Of a stretch of DNA of 64,000 bases, positions 32,815-41,762 are shown piece by piece. The notes beneath the pieces were generated by a model. The model saw only the letters and a program-made list of their open reading frames with translations. It did no database searches and was not told where the DNA came from. Each line of letters begins with the position of its first letter. Position 1 is the stretch's first letter. This DNA comes from Actinoplanes sp. KI2 (GTDB lineage: Bacteria > Actinomycetota > Actinomycetes > Mycobacteriales > Micromonosporaceae). The stretch spans positions 62,001 to 126,000 of the forward strand of contig NZ_JAOSZE010000030.1 of the NCBI RefSeq assembly GCF_025630775.1. Reading direction: 5' to 3'. The translations under genes were made by a program, and so were the position numbers.

Positions 32815-33825
32815 TCAGTGCAGCAGCCGGGATTCCTGGGTCAGCAGCGTTTCGAGGCGCTTGGGGTCGTTCGGCGGCAGCGCGTAAAAGTCGATCATCG
32901 CGACCAGGTCGCCGCCGACCACCACGCCCTTCGACCGAATGCGCCCGTACTTGTCCGGCTCGGCCTGGATCTGCATGACCGCCCCGTCGGCGCCCGGCAC
33001 CGGCTTGGGGTCGCTCCACCCGACCAGTACGCCCGACTCCCCCATGATCTGCGCGAAGTCGGCGGCGTTCTCGGCGCCCAGGAACTGGAACAGGCGGACG
33101 TCGACGATCGTGCCCTTGCTGTCGATCCACCGGTGGGCGTAGCCCCGCTGGAACAGGTACCGGCCGAGGACCGCCTTGAACGCGGGCAGGTTGTCGCTCG
33201 CCGTGTCGAGGTCGGGCAGCTCCTGTTCGGAGGGCTTGTTCTGCCACTTACGGGCACCCGGCGGCACCGGGACGAGGTACCGCGCCAGGCTGCCGGTGTG
33301 CGCGGGGATCGGCGAGGCGCTCGGCTCCGCGGAGGGCGGTGCGGCCGGATCTCCGGTCGCCGCCGGCTCTCCGGTCGCCGCCGGCTCTCCGGTCGCCGCC
33401 GGTTCTCCGGTCGCCGCCGAGTCCTTCGCGTGGCGGCTCGCGACATAGCCGACGGCGCCGAGCCCGAGGCAGGCGAGCAGGAGAAACGCCACGGCCGAGG
33501 CGATGATCCAGACCGCCCGGTTCGACCGGCGCGGCGGGGGCGGCGGTCCGTACGGTGGCCAGCCCGGGGCCGCCTGCCACGGCGCACCCGGACCCGGCGC
33601 CGGATAGCCGGGCGGTGGCGTCCAAGCCGGCGGCGCGGGCGTGGACCCCGCCGGCGCGGGCGTGGACCCCGGCGGCGCGGAAGTGGACCCCGGCGGCGCT
33701 GGCGTGGACCCCGCCGGCCAGGGAGTAGGCACCGGCGGCATGGGCGCGGACCCCGGTGGAATGGGCGCGGGGAAGGATGGCAGGCCCTCGGCGGGGGGCT
33801 CGCCGTCGACCGGATTCGATGGCAC
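32815..33825 (-). CDS. proline-rich single-pass membrane protein
   Basis: 336 residues. The first about 95 residues are Pro/Gly/Ser-rich with repeated GSTPAPP-like units, presumably cytosolic. A single helix lies at about 103-125 (AVWIIASAVAFLLLACLGLGAV), then a linker with four ATGEPA repeats. The extracytoplasmic domain of about 165 residues (YLVPVPPGARKW ... DFAQIMGESGVLVGW ... LLTQESRLLH) has no family I recognise. The architecture is common in actinobacteria for surface-exposed sensors or cell-wall proteins. It is convergent with the siderophore operon and is followed on its own strand upstream by the giant kinase gene. Confidence 0.82.
   Translation of the reverse strand: MPSNPVDGEPPAEGLPSFPAPIPPGSAPMPPVPTPWPAGSTPAPPGSTSAPPGSTPAPAGSTPAPPAWTPPPGYPAPGPGAPWQAAPGWPPYGPPPPPRRSNRAVWIIASAVAFLLLACLGLGAVGYVASRHAKDSAATGEPAATGEPAATGEPAATGDPAAPPSAEPSASPIPAHTGSLARYLVPVPPGARKWQNKPSEQELPDLDTASDNLPAFKAVLGRYLFQRGYAHRWIDSKGTIVDVRLFQFLGAENAADFAQIMGESGVLVGWSDPKPVPGADGAVMQIQAEPDKYGRIRSKGVVVGGDLVAMIDFYALPPNDPKRLETLLTQESRLLH
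33350..33421. repeat. four tandem 18-bp units coding ATGEPA
   Basis: Four near-identical 18-base units (TCTCCGGTCGCCGCCGGC and variants) lie at 33350-33421 inside the membrane protein gene. They encode the ATGEPA repeats of the linker. Unit length is a multiple of three, so copy-number change would keep the frame. Confidence 0.85.
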
Positions 33826-33882
33826 GGCCGCCAGTTTGATGATCTACACCGGGCACCGCAACCCGGTTGCGGCGGCCACGGT

Positions 33883-36800
33883 TCAGGGTGCGACGCAGAC
33901 GCGATCCCGGCCGGTCTGTTTGGCCTGGTAGAGGGCGGCGTCGGCGCGCGCCAGCAGCCGCTGCAGGTCTTGCGGCGGGCCGTCGGTGCAGGCCAGGCCG
34001 ACGCTGATGGTGACCGGCAGCGGTCCGGCCTCGGTGGGGATCACGTGGCTGGAGACGGCCAGGTGCAGTCGACCGGCCAGGTCCGCGGCCGGCACGGTGG
34101 TCTGCGGGGTGACCACGGCGAACTCCTCGCCGCCGTACCGGCCCAGGACGTCGCCGTCGCCCAGCGTGGCGCGCAGCCGCTGGGCCACGACCCGGATCAC
34201 CTCGTCGCCGACCGGGTGGCCGTAGGTGTCGTTGATGCGCTTGAAGTGGTCGATGTCGACCATGATGGCGGCGACCGGGCGGCCCTGCTCGCGCGCCGTG
34301 GCCACCCGGCGCTCGGCCTCGCCGAAGAAGTGGTTGCGGTTGTACAGGCCGGTCAGGCCGTCCACGGTGGCCATCCGGCGCACCTGGCTGAAGAGCATGG
34401 CGTTCTCGTACGCCGTCATGCCCTGCCCGGCGATCGCGGCGGCCATCTGGATCTGTGCCTCGGTCATCACGCCCTCGCCGGTCGCGCCGACCAGCAGGAT
34501 GCCGAACGGGCCGCCGCGCTGGGCGACCTGGGTGGCCCACCACAGGCGCGGGGTGCCGAGCAGGCCGCCGAACGGTGGCCGGTCACCCGGGAACACCGAG
34601 CGGGCGCGCGGGCCGCCGGCCAGATCGAGAAGGTCGGCGGGCACCGACGGCAGCGGGGTGCCCACCGGGGCGGTGGCGCCCTGCGCCGCGGCGACCACCA
34701 GCCCGTGCGTGCCGACCCGGCTGAGCAGCACGGCCGTGTCGCCGCCAAGGGTACGGATCAGGCTGGCCAGCAGGCGGCGCATCACCTCGTCCGGGTCGAG
34801 CGACGAGCTCTGGTCGGCCATCGCGGCGCGCAGCGTCTCGGCCACGTCCCGCTGGCGCCGGGCGGCCTGCACCGCGACCTCCAGCTGGGCGGCGCGGGCG
34901 GTCTCCAGGGACACCGCGACGTGATTGGTGATCGCCTTGAGGATGTCGACGTCGTCGCCGGTGAAGACGCCCTTGGCGATCCGGCTGTCCAGATAGACCA
35001 CGCCGCGCAGCTGGTTGTTGAAGCGCAGCGGGGCGATCATGATGCTGCGCAGGCCGTGCACCTGGACGCTGTGCGAGCCGAGCGCCACGCCCTCCTCGCT
35101 GCCGGTCACCACCAGCGGCTCGCCGGAGTGCCGCACCCGGTCGACCAGCGTGGTGCTGTAGCCGGTGAGCTCGTGGATGTCGTTGCCCTGCGCGTCTCGC
35201 CCGACGTGCGGGACCAGTTCCCGCCGTTCAAGATCTAAGAAGAAGAGGTACGCCCGCTCGGCGCCCAGGATCCGCAGCGTCTCGTCGAGCGCCACCCGGG
35301 CCAGCGCGCTCGGGTCGAGCACGGTCGCCGACGCGAGGCTGACCTGCTGCAGCGCCTCCAGCCGCCGCTGGTAGCGACCGAGGTCGGCGCCGGGCGAGCC
35401 CTGGCCGCCGGCGCCGGCACTGGAGATGGTGATCTCGCCGGCCTGGGTGGAGGCGTGCCGGCCCACCCGGAACTCGTCGGCGATCCAGCGGATCCGATGC
35501 GGCCACTCCTGCTCGACCGCGATCATCTGGGCGAGCTTGGCCTGTTGCACGGCCGCCGTCGCCTGGTCGAGGGCGGCCAGCGCGCGGGCGCGGACCCGGG
35601 CCGCCTCGTACGCGATCAGCGGCGCGTCCAGCGAGACCAGCTCGGCCTCGACCCCGGCCAGGGTGCGCTGCGCGTCGGCCGGCCGGCCGGTGAGGACCTC
35701 CAGGTCGGCCCGGGCAACCAGATGGAAGCCGCGCAGCACCCTGGTGTCGGCCACCTTCCCGAGCCCGGCCACGGCGGCCTCGGCGGCGGCCCGCTCGGCC
35801 GAGCGGCGCTCTCCGGTCGCGGCGGCAAGCTCGGCCGAGCGGCGCTCTGCGGTCGCGGCCCGCAGGCGCGCGAGCCGGCCGAACGCCTCGAAGACGTAGT
35901 AGACGCGCTGCTCGGGGACCATCGTCTTCGGTTTCAGCCCGAGCGCCGCGAACTCGGTGGTCAGCTGCTCGAACGGCTCGTCGATCCGGCCCCGCTCGAC
36001 CAGGGCGATCATCCGCGCCCCGTACAGGTTGATCCGTTGCAAGGGGTTGTCGGGGTTGGCCCGCAGGAACCGGCGCAGCGCCTCGATCCGGGCCTCCGCC
36101 TCGTCGGCGTGGCCGCGCAGCGCGGCGATGACGGCGGCGACCGCGCCGATCGCCGCGCCCTCGGCCTCCGCCTGCCCGAGCCGGGCCCGGCCGCGGCGGT
36201 ACCACTCCTCGGCCTCGGCGGTGCAGCCGCGCTTGAAGTACTGCATGCAGACGGTGGACACACCGGTCAGGTAGTCGCCCAGCTCGAACCAGCGCTCGTG
36301 CTCGATCAGCGCCTGGCTCCAGACCTTCGTCTGCTCGTCGTGGCCGCCCATGTAGGCGCCCGCGCCGCGTTTCCACTCGACGAAGCTGACCAGCTCCGGG
36401 TCGCCGATGCCGGCCGCGACCTCGGCGGCCCGGTCGTAGAGGCCGGCCGCCAACTTCCGCCGACCGGCCACGTCGGCGATCACCCCGAGGCCGGCCATGT
36501 GCTGGGCGTACTCCCGGCCCGGCCCGAGCCGGTTGATCGGGTACAGCACGCGAAGGCTCATGATGGCGCGCATCGACCGGCGCATCCGCATGGACAGTGC
36601 CAGGGTGCCGACGTCGGAGAGAACCGCCTCCAGCCGGAAGCGCTCACGGTCGCGGCCGCGAGCTCCGCCGAAGCCGATCTTGGTGGCCCCCACGAAGAGT
36701 CCGAGCAGCACCGACCATAGGGTGGTAAAGCAGAGGGCCAGCCCGCTCCGCGGCAGCGGCCGGCCCAGCTCGGCGAGACCGCGGCGGACCGCCTTGAAGG

Positions 36801-39219
36801 CCTGGTCCGGATTCCATGCGCTGTTGTGGACCATCGCCGCCTGGGCGAGGATGCCGGCCCGGCCGAGCCGGTCGGGCTCCGCGCGCAGCGCTTGGTCGAG
36901 GTGCTGGTGCGCCTCCTCGAACCGGCCGGAGCGGCCGCAGCTCATGCCGAGCGCGAGGAAGAAGTCGACCGGCGGCGTGACGCCGGCGTCGGCCGCCGCC
37001 CGCGCCGCCACCTCGAGGAACTCGCGGGCCTCGGCCGGGGCGTGCTCGGCCAGGGCCAGCCGGCCGGCCGCGAAGCCGCTGAAGTACACCCGCTGCGGGC
37101 GCCGGCGGGTCTCGCCGCGCGCGTAGTGCCGGGCGACCGCGTACACGTAACGGGGGTCGCCGGGCGCCGCCGCGTCCAGCACCTCCGCGATGCGTTGGTG
37201 CAGGCTGCGCAGGGCGGCCGCGTCCAGGCCGACCAGCAGCGCCTCCCGGATCCGGTCGTGCAGGAAGCGGTACCCGTCGGTCCCGGTGGCGGTGACCAGC
37301 CGGCGCGACTCCGCCTCGGCGAGCAGCATGCGGGCTCGGCGCGGGTCGATGTCGGAGACCGCCGCGACCAGTTCGGACGGGAACCACCGGCCGCCCGCGG
37401 CTCCGGCGGCCAGCAGCCGGCGGCTGTCCTCGCCAAGGCCGTCGATGCGCTGCAGCACCAGGTCGACCGCGTCGCCGGACAGCTCGAGCCGGTCCAGCCC
37501 GGCCCGGTCCAGGTGCCAGCCACCCCACGAGGGGGTCACCAGGCCGGCGTCGAGGACCGCCCGGACGTACTCGCCGATCGTGAACGGGTTGCCGCCGGCC
37601 CGGGCCGCCAGCTCCGCGATGTGCTCGTCGGGCAGCCCGATGGCGCCCAGATGCTCGCGGACGAGCTGCTCCACCGACTCCTGCTCGAGCGAGCCGAGCG
37701 GGATCCGGGTGTCCAGCGTGGCGTCCATGTCGCCGCTGAACCGGTCGAGCGCGGCGGTGCTGCCCACGTCGTCCCGGCTGGTGGCGATGACCAGCAGCGG
37801 GGTGACCGGCAGCCGGCTGGTCACCCGCTGCAGCACCCGCCGGGTCGGCTCGTCCAGCCACTGCACGTCGTCGATGTGCAGGACGGCGCCCTGGTACTCG
37901 TCGGCCATCCCGATCAGGAACGCCGCGACCGCGTTGACGAACTGCTCGTGCCGGTTCTGCTCGCCGATCGCCGGTGCCTGCACCAGGTCGGCCAGCACCG
38001 GGGAGAGCGCGCGCAGCAGCGATCCGCCGCGACCGGCGGCCCGGCGGACCCGCTCGACGGCGACGTCGCGCTCGCCGGCCGGCAACCGGTTGACCCAGCT
38101 CAGGTGCCGCTCGACCGCGCCGCGCAGGGGCGCCAGCGGTACCGGGTCGTCCGCGACGCACTTGCCGAACAGGATGAGGTCACCGTCCGAGGCGACCGCA
38201 TTGGTCAGCTCCTGGACCAGCCGGGTCTTGCCCGCACCGGCCGGGCCCTCGACGATCACCGCGCCGCCGCCGCCGTCGCGGGCCCGCAGCCAGCGGTGCG
38301 CGAGGGTGATCACCTCGTCGTCCCGGCCGACCAGGCGCGCCTCGCCGGTCGGCTGGGCGCCGCGCCGGCCGGAGTCCACCGGGAAGACGGCGCCCGGCCG
38401 CTCGGCCAGCCGGCGCAGGTCGCCGAGCAGGTTCTCGCCGCTCTGGTACCGGTCGTCCGGGTCCTTGGCCAGCAGCGTCGTGACGATCGCGGCCATCGTG
38501 CCGGACAGCTCCGGCGCGAGCGCCCGCGGGTCGGGGATCGGAGCGGTGGCGTGCAGCCGGATCAGCTCGCCCGCGTCCTGCGAGGAATACGGAACCTGGC
38601 CGGTGATGCACTCGTACAGCAGGACACCCAGCGCGTAGAGGTCGGAGCGGCCGTCGATCGGGCGCTTGAGCATGCCGGTCTGCTCGGGCGCGCTGTACAG
38701 CAGCGTCCCGGCGACCCGGTCGTCGTGCGCCCCGCCGCGCGCCGCGAGTCCAAAGTCGATCAAACGGCCGACGCCGGTCGGCTCGACGATCACGTTGTCC
38801 GGTTTGACATCCCGGTGCACCAGGCCGGACCGGTGCGCCGCGGCGAGCGGCTCGGCGAGGTCGATGGCCATCCGGACCACGGTCGGCTCGTCCAGCCGGC
38901 CGTGGCGCAGGGTCTGTGACAGCGGGTGACCGTCGATGTACTCGAGGATCAGGTACGGCCCGTTGGTGGTCAGGCCGACCTCGAAGATCCGCGGGAGCAG
39001 CGGGTGACCGACCGAGCCGAGGAGGGCGGCCTCCCGGCGTACGGCGGTCAGGGACGCCGCATCCGCCGAGGTCAGGACCTTGAGCGTGTACTCCGCGCCG
39101 CGCCGGCGGACCCGGTAGACGACGGTGTCGGCCCCGCGCCCGAGCTGCGAGATCACCTCCAGGTCGGAGAGGGACCCCGGCGTGGTACCGAAGATCGCGG
39201 TCAACGTGTCCTTTCCCAT
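33883..39219 (-). CDS. Ser/Thr kinase - AAA ATPase - GAF - GGDEF giant signalling protein
   Basis: 1778 residues. Order: Ser/Thr kinase (about 20-275; LGRGADTVVYRV, catalytic HRDVKPDNVIV, DFGLA). Then a PknK-like ATPase (about 290-650; Walker A EGPAGAGKTRLVQEL near 323, VLHIDDVQWLDEPT). Then a long TPR-like helical part to about 1230 with an Ala/Glu/Arg-rich repeat (GERRSAE). Then two GAF-type sensor domains (about 1260-1590) and a C-terminal diguanylate cyclase (about 1600-1778) with intact GRYGGEEFAVV. There is no RxxD inhibitory site ahead of GGEEF. It links protein phosphorylation to c-di-GMP synthesis in one cytosolic protein. The substrates and the GAF ligands are unknown. Confidence 0.9.
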   Translation of the reverse strand: MGKDTLTAIFGTTPGSLSDLEVISQLGRGADTVVYRVRRRGAEYTLKVLTSADAASLTAVRREAALLGSVGHPLLPRIFEVGLTTNGPYLILEYIDGHPLSQTLRHGRLDEPTVVRMAIDLAEPLAAAHRSGLVHRDVKPDNVIVEPTGVGRLIDFGLAARGGAHDDRVAGTLLYSAPEQTGMLKRPIDGRSDLYALGVLLYECITGQVPYSSQDAGELIRLHATAPIPDPRALAPELSGTMAAIVTTLLAKDPDDRYQSGENLLGDLRRLAERPGAVFPVDSGRRGAQPTGEARLVGRDDEVITLAHRWLRARDGGGGAVIVEGPAGAGKTRLVQELTNAVASDGDLILFGKCVADDPVPLAPLRGAVERHLSWVNRLPAGERDVAVERVRRAAGRGGSLLRALSPVLADLVQAPAIGEQNRHEQFVNAVAAFLIGMADEYQGAVLHIDDVQWLDEPTRRVLQRVTSRLPVTPLLVIATSRDDVGSTAALDRFSGDMDATLDTRIPLGSLEQESVEQLVREHLGAIGLPDEHIAELAARAGGNPFTIGEYVRAVLDAGLVTPSWGGWHLDRAGLDRLELSGDAVDLVLQRIDGLGEDSRRLLAAGAAGGRWFPSELVAAVSDIDPRRARMLLAEAESRRLVTATGTDGYRFLHDRIREALLVGLDAAALRSLHQRIAEVLDAAAPGDPRYVYAVARHYARGETRRRPQRVYFSGFAAGRLALAEHAPAEAREFLEVAARAAADAGVTPPVDFFLALGMSCGRSGRFEEAHQHLDQALRAEPDRLGRAGILAQAAMVHNSAWNPDQAFKAVRRGLAELGRPLPRSGLALCFTTLWSVLLGLFVGATKIGFGGARGRDRERFRLEAVLSDVGTLALSMRMRRSMRAIMSLRVLYPINRLGPGREYAQHMAGLGVIADVAGRRKLAAGLYDRAAEVAAGIGDPELVSFVEWKRGAGAYMGGHDEQTKVWSQALIEHERWFELGDYLTGVSTVCMQYFKRGCTAEAEEWYRRGRARLGQAEAEGAAIGAVAAVIAALRGHADEAEARIEALRRFLRANPDNPLQRINLYGARMIALVERGRIDEPFEQLTTEFAALGLKPKTMVPEQRVYYVFEAFGRLARLRAATAERRSAELAAATGERRSAERAAAEAAVAGLGKVADTRVLRGFHLVARADLEVLTGRPADAQRTLAGVEAELVSLDAPLIAYEAARVRARALAALDQATAAVQQAKLAQMIAVEQEWPHRIRWIADEFRVGRHASTQAGEITISSAGAGGQGSPGADLGRYQRRLEALQQVSLASATVLDPSALARVALDETLRILGAERAYLFFLDLERRELVPHVGRDAQGNDIHELTGYSTTLVDRVRHSGEPLVVTGSEEGVALGSHSVQVHGLRSIMIAPLRFNNQLRGVVYLDSRIAKGVFTGDDVDILKAITNHVAVSLETARAAQLEVAVQAARRQRDVAETLRAAMADQSSSLDPDEVMRRLLASLIRTLGGDTAVLLSRVGTHGLVVAAAQGATAPVGTPLPSVPADLLDLAGGPRARSVFPGDRPPFGGLLGTPRLWWATQVAQRGGPFGILLVGATGEGVMTEAQIQMAAAIAGQGMTAYENAMLFSQVRRMATVDGLTGLYNRNHFFGEAERRVATAREQGRPVAAIMVDIDHFKRINDTYGHPVGDEVIRVVAQRLRATLGDGDVLGRYGGEEFAVVTPQTTVPAADLAGRLHLAVSSHVIPTEAGPLPVTISVGLACTDGPPQDLQRLLARADAALYQAKQTGRDRVCVAP

Positions 39220-39350
39220 TCACGCGGGCTAATCGGAAGCTACGCCGCGTTCCTGGGTGATGCCACCGGCCGTTGGTGCGGACCGTGTCACTGGTTACTA
39301 CGACGTGCATATTGACCGGTCGTCGACCGAACTTCTGGTAAACAGCGAGG

Positions 39351-40172
39351 GTGACGTATGTGTGGTCGGCGGTCGGCACCGTCGAGGTTAACGGTGTCCG
39401 GCTCGGCTGCCGAGAGGCCGGCGACCCCGATGGCACCCCGGTGGTGCTGCTGCACGGCAGCGGCAGCAGCGCGGGCACCTGGGACCGGTTTGCCGCCCGG
39501 CTGCGCGGTCGCCGGACGATCGCGATCGACCTGCGCGGGCACGCGACCAGCGCCCGGACCAGGGGGTACGCGCTGGCGAGCATCCGCGACGACGTCCTGG
39601 GCCTGATCGAGGCGCTGCGGCTGCGGGACACCGTCCTGATCGGGCACTCGGTCGGCGGGTACGCGGCGCTGGCCGCCGCGCTGGAGGCACCGGAGCTGAT
39701 CGGCCGGCTGGTCCTGGAGGACCTGGCGGCGCCGCCGAAGGCGCCCGGTTCGACCACCCGGATCAACCCGGTGCAGGCGCTCGGCGCGGTGGCGGGCATT
39801 CTCGGCAGCGGGTGTGACTATCAGTTACGAGCGGTCGCGTCGCTGCTGCGCCAGCTGTCCCGCCCGGACCCGGCGTGGTGGGCACGGCTCGGCGAGGTCT
39901 CGCAGCCGACCCTGATCCTGTCCGGCGGGCCGGCCAGCTGCATCCCGCCGCACCGGCTGGCCGAGGTGACGGCCGCGATCCCGAACGCCCGGCTCGCCAC
40001 GATCCCGGTCGGCCACCGAGTGCACAGCCTCGCCCCGGCCGAGTTCGCCGACGAGGTGCTCACCTTCCTGGCCCAAACCGAGCCGGCGATCGCGCCCGCG
40101 CCCGTCATGGCCAAGCCGGCGGTCGCCGCCTTCCGCGCCGACGAGTCAGCGCCGGCTGCCGAGGCGGCGTGA
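39351..40172 (+). CDS. alpha/beta hydrolase
   Basis: 273 residues from GTG. VVLLHGSGSSAGTWDRFAARL holds the oxyanion loop. The nucleophile Ser is in VLIGHSVGGYAAL, and the acid and His are probably in TLILSGGPASCIPPH and IPVGHRVHSLAP. The enzyme could be an esterase, haloperoxidase-like hydrolase or lipase; the substrate is unknown. An Ala/Pro-rich tail of about 30 residues follows the catalytic domain. AGCGAGG precedes the GTG. The 131-base gap to the divergent giant kinase gene contains TTGACC and the small palindrome GGTCGTCGACC at 39318-39328. Confidence 0.86.
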   Translation: MTYVWSAVGTVEVNGVRLGCREAGDPDGTPVVLLHGSGSSAGTWDRFAARLRGRRTIAIDLRGHATSARTRGYALASIRDDVLGLIEALRLRDTVLIGHSVGGYAALAAALEAPELIGRLVLEDLAAPPKAPGSTTRINPVQALGAVAGILGSGCDYQLRAVASLLRQLSRPDPAWWARLGEVSQPTLILSGGPASCIPPHRLAEVTAAIPNARLATIPVGHRVHSLAPAEFADEVLTFLAQTEPAIAPAPVMAKPAVAAFRADESAPAAEAA

Positions 40173-40198
40173 CGGCTGATCCGGCACGCCGCCTCGGC
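40158..40198. terminator. 14-bp stem bidirectional terminator
   Basis: GCCGAGGCGGCGTG (40158-40171) and CACGCCGCCTCGGC (40185-40198) form a perfect 14-base stem with a 13-base loop. It lies at the junction of two convergent genes and includes the hydrolase stop codon. No T-tract flanks it, as is usual in high-GC actinobacteria. Confidence 0.8.
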
Positions 40199-40207
40199 TG
40201 ACCGCTC

Positions 40208-41296
40208 TCAGCCCTGGCCGTTGCGGTGCCTGCGGCCGCCGTTGCCGGCCGCCTTGGAGGCGGACGCCGACGGGCTCGCGGCGGCGCCACCATTCGCAGC
40301 GCCACCGTTGTTGGCCGCACCACCGTTGTTGGCCCCACCACCGTTGTTGGCCCCACCACCGTTGTTCGCCGCGCCACCGTTGTTCGCCGCACCGCCGTTG
40401 TTGGCCGCACCGCCGTTGTTGGCCGCACCGCCGTTGTTCGCCGCACCGCCGTTGTTCGCCGCACCACCGTTGTTCGCCGCACCACCGTTGTTGGCCGCAC
40501 CGCCGTTGCCGGCGGACGGGGTCATGGTGGCGATGAAGGCGCCGACGTTGTTGCCGTCGGCGACGTTGCCCAGCGTGTTGAACGCGTTCTTGGAAATCTT
40601 GACGCACACCGAGTTGGCGTCGACGCCGTTGTTGGCCGCGGCCTTGACGTTGACCCGGGCCACGGACGCCGCGGGGTTGGTGGACGCGGTCGCGCCGGCC
40701 CCGCCTGCCGCCGAGCCGCTGCCCGCCGCCGAGCCCTTGCCTGCCGCCGAGCCGCTGCCCGTCGCGCCGCTGCCTGCCGCGCCGGTGCCTGCCGCTGGGC
40801 TCTTGGCCGGCCGGTGGTGGCGACGGTGCTTGGTGCCCTTGCCCCCGCCCGCCGAGGCGGAGCCGGTCGGGTTGGCCGTCGCCGTGGCGCCGGCCGACGG
40901 GTCACCGGTGGCGGGCGCGCCCGCCGACGGGTCACCGGTCGCCGGCGCGCTGGTCGCCGGCGCGCTGGTCGCCGGGTCGGTGGCCGGCGCCGTGGTGGCC
41001 GCCGCCGCGGTGATCGGGCCGCTGACCGTCACGTCGACCGCCCGGCCGGCGCTGGTCAGGTGCAGCGCGGTGCCGACCGGGAAGACGTCGGACAGCGCCG
41101 AGTTCGCGTCTGCCGCCGCGGCCGCGTCCTGGACCACGATGCAGGTGACCGACGAGTTGCCGCCGCCCTGGGTCGCCGCCAGGCTGATGCCCGTGCCGGC
41201 CGCGAGCACGCCGACGGTCGCCGAGATCAGCACGGCCTTGCCGGACATCTTCCGCCCCGTACGCGGGGGACCGCCCCGGCGGTACTTCCTCTTCAT
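40208..41296 (-). CDS. exported Ala/Gly/Asn-rich repeat protein
   Basis: 362 residues from ATG 41296, with GGAGGGG 9 bases upstream. The basic N-terminus (MKRKYRRGG) and a hydrophobic segment (about 20-40, AVLISATVGVLAAGTGISLAA) form a signal peptide. Two short globular stretches follow (VTCIVVQDAAAAADANSAL, about 48-95, and VNVKAAANNGVDANSVCVKISKNAFNTLGNVADG, about 235-270), each with Cys and separated by Ala/Thr/Gly/Lys-rich linkers. The C-terminus carries about eleven GGAANN hexapeptides and a basic tail. I do not recognise a family. It may be a cell-surface or spore-associated structural protein. Confidence 0.8.
   Translation of the reverse strand: MKRKYRRGGPPRTGRKMSGKAVLISATVGVLAAGTGISLAATQGGGNSSVTCIVVQDAAAAADANSALSDVFPVGTALHLTSAGRAVDVTVSGPITAAAATTAPATDPATSAPATSAPATGDPSAGAPATGDPSAGATATANPTGSASAGGGKGTKHRRHHRPAKSPAAGTGAAGSGATGSGSAAGKGSAAGSGSAAGGAGATASTNPAASVARVNVKAAANNGVDANSVCVKISKNAFNTLGNVADGNNVGAFIATMTPSAGNGGAANNGGAANNGGAANNGGAANNGGAANNGGAANNGGAANNGGAANNGGGANNGGGANNGGAANNGGAANGGAAASPSASASKAAGNGGRRHRNGQG
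40290..40510. repeat. about eleven tandem 18-bp units coding GGAANN
   Basis: On the plus strand the unit reads ACCGTTGTTGGCCGCACC with variants GTTCGCCGC and GGCCCCACC. It encodes GGAANN or GGGANN on the minus strand. Near identity of the copies at DNA level points to recent slippage or unequal exchange. No spacers are present, so it is not CRISPR. Confidence 0.9.
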
Positions 41297-41429
41297 GGCG
41301 TCAAACCCCTCCTTCGGGGAACTCCTTGGCGCCACGGATTACGGACCGGGAACTCGCGCGAGTTCAACGATCTTTTGAATTGACAATCACCTAAATGACT
41401 CCACCTTCGTGAGCATTCAACTTAGACGT

Positions 41430-41753
41430 TCATCTTCCTTCCCCGGCATGCTCGAGTGCCTCCCGCGCCAGCGCCGACCAGGAAAGATCGGCCGGCTCGT
41501 CCAGCGTGAACCACTCCTTCATCGGGGTGCCCTTGTTCGCATCGAAATGGCGCCCCTCCCCCGCCGCGACCAACTCGGCAACCCGGGCCTTCGACAGCTT
41601 TACCACCAAATGGCCGCGAACCAGCATCGCAAAGATCTTGCCGCGATATTTCAGCGCCGACGACCCGAACCCACGCCCGGGCGACGGCGGGCTGACGCCC
41701 TCGATCCCGACGAGCTCGTCGACCAACCGCTCGAACCGCTCCTCCACCGTCAT
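41430..41753 (-). CDS. TfoX/Sxy N-terminal-domain-like small protein
   Basis: 107 residues. GRGFGSSALKYRGKIFAMLVRGHLVVKLSKARVAELVAAGEGRHFD and MKEWFTLDEP match the small actinobacterial proteins annotated as TfoX/Sxy-like or MmcQ-like. The fold is probably a small alpha/beta domain; no competence role should be assumed. It begins 9 bases after the stop of the SufR-like regulator, so both may be co-transcribed. GAGG lies directly upstream only weakly. Confidence 0.75.
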   Translation of the reverse strand: MTVEERFERLVDELVGIEGVSPPSPGRGFGSSALKYRGKIFAMLVRGHLVVKLSKARVAELVAAGEGRHFDANKGTPMKEWFTLDEPADLSWSALAREALEHAGEGR

Positions 41754-41762
41754 GGCGGCACG

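Noticed and set aside
39311..39345. Promoter for the alpha/beta hydrolase built on TTGACC
   Set aside because: No acceptable -10 is found at 16-19 bases; the nearest TAAACA lies at 21. The small GGTCGTCGACC palindrome is noted only.
41430..41753. Competence gene tfoX
   Set aside because: Only the small N-terminal-domain similarity is present and there are no other competence genes; a natural-transformation role is not supported.
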